Assembly: GCA_902478425.1 (NCBI GenBank)
Contig: CABSKV010000077.1
Coordinates: forward strand, 1 to 6,630
Source: an uncultured Coriobacteriia bacterium
GTDB taxonomy: Bacteria > Actinomycetota > Coriobacteriia > Coriobacteriales > QAMH01
Length of the DNA stretch: 6,630 bases
Direction: 5' to 3'
The notes below the pieces were generated by a model that did no database searches, was not told where the DNA came from, and saw nothing but the letters and a program-made list of their open reading frames with translations. Numbering within the stretch: the first letter of the stretch is position 1; every line of letters starts with the position of its first letter. A program made the position numbers and the translations under genes. Shown here one piece after another: positions 5,469-6,630 of the stretch.

Positions 5469-6630
5469 CTACTTCTTGGCGGTCTTCTTCTTGGCCGTCG
5501 TCTTCTTCTTGGCCCCGCCGCGCGGCTTCTTGGCCTTGTCGGCCTTCTCCTTCTCGCGCTTGGGGCAGTTCATGTTCACGCAGATGCGCCACGGCCCGCG
5601 CGCCGTCGAGACGATGACCTCGGGCGCGCCGCACTCGTCGCAGACCTCGCCCGTGGCGGTGATGTCACCGCGCTGCGGCAGTGGGTAGCTCACGTCGCAC
5701 TGCTCGAAGTTCTCGCAGCGGATGAAGCGCTTGAGCGTACGCGGGTTCTTCTGCGCGATGAGGTTGCCCTCGCGGCCGGCCTCCTTGCAGACCGCGCACT
5801 CGCCGACGACGATCTCCTCCATCTTGTCGGTGGCGCATTCGGGATCGAGGCAGTGGTTGTACGGCTTCTGCCTGAACGGCGTGACCTTGATCTGCGGGCC
5901 ACCGCAGGTCGGGCACGGCTCCTCGAGCGCCTCGTAGCGACCCTGCGGCAGCGGGTAGGTGACGTCGCAATCCGGCCAGTTGTTGCAGCCGACGAAGCTC
6001 GAGCGCGTCTTGGCCGAGGTCTTCACGCACAGGTCGCCGCCGCACTTGGGGCAGGCGCCCACGCGGCTATCGGCCGTGACCGCATCGGAGATCATGTCCG
6101 CGATCGCATCCTTCTCGGGGATGAGGGCGTCGATGATGCCGCCGAGCAGCTCGCGCGAGTGCAGCACGACCTCGTCACGCTGACGCTTGCCATCGGCGAC
6201 CTGCGTCATCTCGCCTTCGAGCTCGGCGGTCATGTCGGGCGTGGTGATGGTCTTGGCGAACTTCTCGAGCGCGTCGATGATGGCGATGCCGAGCTGTGTG
6301 GGCTCGATTGGGTCGTTCACGATGTAGTGGCGGCTGTAGAGGCGCTCGATCATGTCGTGGCGCGTGGCCTTCGTGCCCAGGCCCTTGGCCTCCATCTCCT
6401 GGACGAGCTTGCCCGACGAGAAGCGCGCGGGCGGCTCGGTCTGCTTGTGGGCGCAATCGGCATCCCAGAAGTCGAGCGTCTGGCCCTCGGTGAGGGGTGG
6501 CATCTGCTCGTCCTTCTTGAGGCCGTACGGGTATACGCTGCGATAGCCCGGCTCGACGAGCACGTCGCCGCGGGCGGTGAAGGGCTCACCTTCGACATCG
6601 AGCGTGACCTTGGTGGATTCGAGGACGGCA
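5469..6630 (-). CDS. topA: DNA topoisomerase I (type IA), C-terminal part, archaeal-like with four zinc ribbons
   Basis: The frame is open to the right edge, giving 386 C-terminal residues; the catalytic Tyr and Toprim regions lie outside the window. Type IA enzymes relax negative supercoils through a 5'-phosphotyrosyl link. The core end is visible at about 6340-6440: ARFSSGKLVQEMEAKGLGTK followed by ATRHDMIERLYSRHYI. That GLGTKATRHDMI form resembles archaeal TopA and topoisomerase III rather than the usual bacterial GIGRPSTYA. Four Cys4 modules follow: CPKC...C....C (5967-6053), CPTC...C....C (5835-5915), CAVC...C.....C (5697-5798) and CDEC...C....C (5565-5642). The first and third end in a shared C-D-V-(T/S)-YPLPQ pattern. 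The last ~30 residues are a Lys-rich tail like those of actinobacterial TopA. It is 18 nt upstream of tmk and probably the leading gene seen here of the operon. Confidence 0.93.
   Translation of the reverse strand, partial: AVLESTKVTLDVEGEPFTARGDVLVEPGYRSVYPYGLKKDEQMPPLTEGQTLDFWDADCAHKQTEPPARFSSGKLVQEMEAKGLGTKATRHDMIERLYSRHYIVNDPIEPTQLGIAIIDALEKFAKTITTPDMTAELEGEMTQVADGKRQRDEVVLHSRELLGGIIDALIPEKDAIADMISDAVTADSRVGACPKCGGDLCVKTSAKTRSSFVGCNNWPDCDVTYPLPQGRYEALEEPCPTCGGPQIKVTPFRQKPYNHCLDPECATDKMEEIVVGECAVCKEAGREGNLIAQKNPRTLKRFIRCENFEQCDVSYPLPQRGDITATGEVCDECGAPEVIVSTARGPWRICVNMNCPKREKEKADKAKKPRGGAKKKTTAKKKTAKK
5472..5519 (-). repeat. Imperfect tandem repeat encoding the Lys-rich TopA tail
   Basis: CTTCTTGGC-type units recur on the plus strand just before the topA stop, encoding the tail segment KKKTTAKKKTAKK. 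Such Lys/Ala tails on actinobacterial TopA aid non-specific DNA contact. The repetition here mainly reflects amino-acid composition. Confidence 0.5.

Overview
This is a compact, GC-rich bacterial window. Six genes lie head to tail on the minus strand with almost no non-coding DNA. In transcription order (right to left) they are: the 3' part of a type IA DNA topoisomerase (topA, runs off the right edge), thymidylate kinase (tmk), a DNA polymerase III delta-prime type clamp-loader subunit (holB), a PSP1-domain RicT/YaaT protein (ricT), nicotinate phosphoribosyltransferase (pncB), and a DegV-family fatty-acid-binding protein (runs off the left edge). The high GC, strong Gram-positive Shine-Dalgarno sequences, the tmk-holB-ricT order (in Bacillus tmk, holB and yaaT also lie close together) and the Lys-rich TopA tail suggest a Gram-positive, most plausibly a member of Coriobacteriia (Actinomycetota). 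That placement is inference from gene content, not a database result.

Junctions: topA to tmk is an 18-nt gap with a weak, distant ribosome binding site. tmk and holB share an ATGA overlap. holB and ricT overlap by 10 nt. ricT to pncB is a 23-nt gap. pncB to the DegV gene is a 46-nt gap containing a small palindrome. No convincing intrinsic terminator or promoter is visible, so one polycistronic transcript is likely. No stretch over 50 bases lacks a gene, and I see no tRNA, rRNA, mobile element or CRISPR array.

Roles: topA, tmk and holB serve DNA topology, dTTP supply and clamp loading. RicT belongs to an Fe-S protein complex known in Bacillus to control mRNA maturation. PncB salvages nicotinate to NAD, and the DegV protein probably binds fatty acids for a fatty acid kinase.

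The region is mostly housekeeping, and I do not see a clear new multi-gene system. The points most worth a second look are a pair of mutually exclusive inverted repeats in the 3' end of tmk just before holB, a ~168-residue disordered Arg/Ser/Gly-rich tail on RicT, a delta-prime subunit lacking both its zinc module and its P-loop lysine, and a TopA C-terminus of archaeal character with four zinc ribbons.
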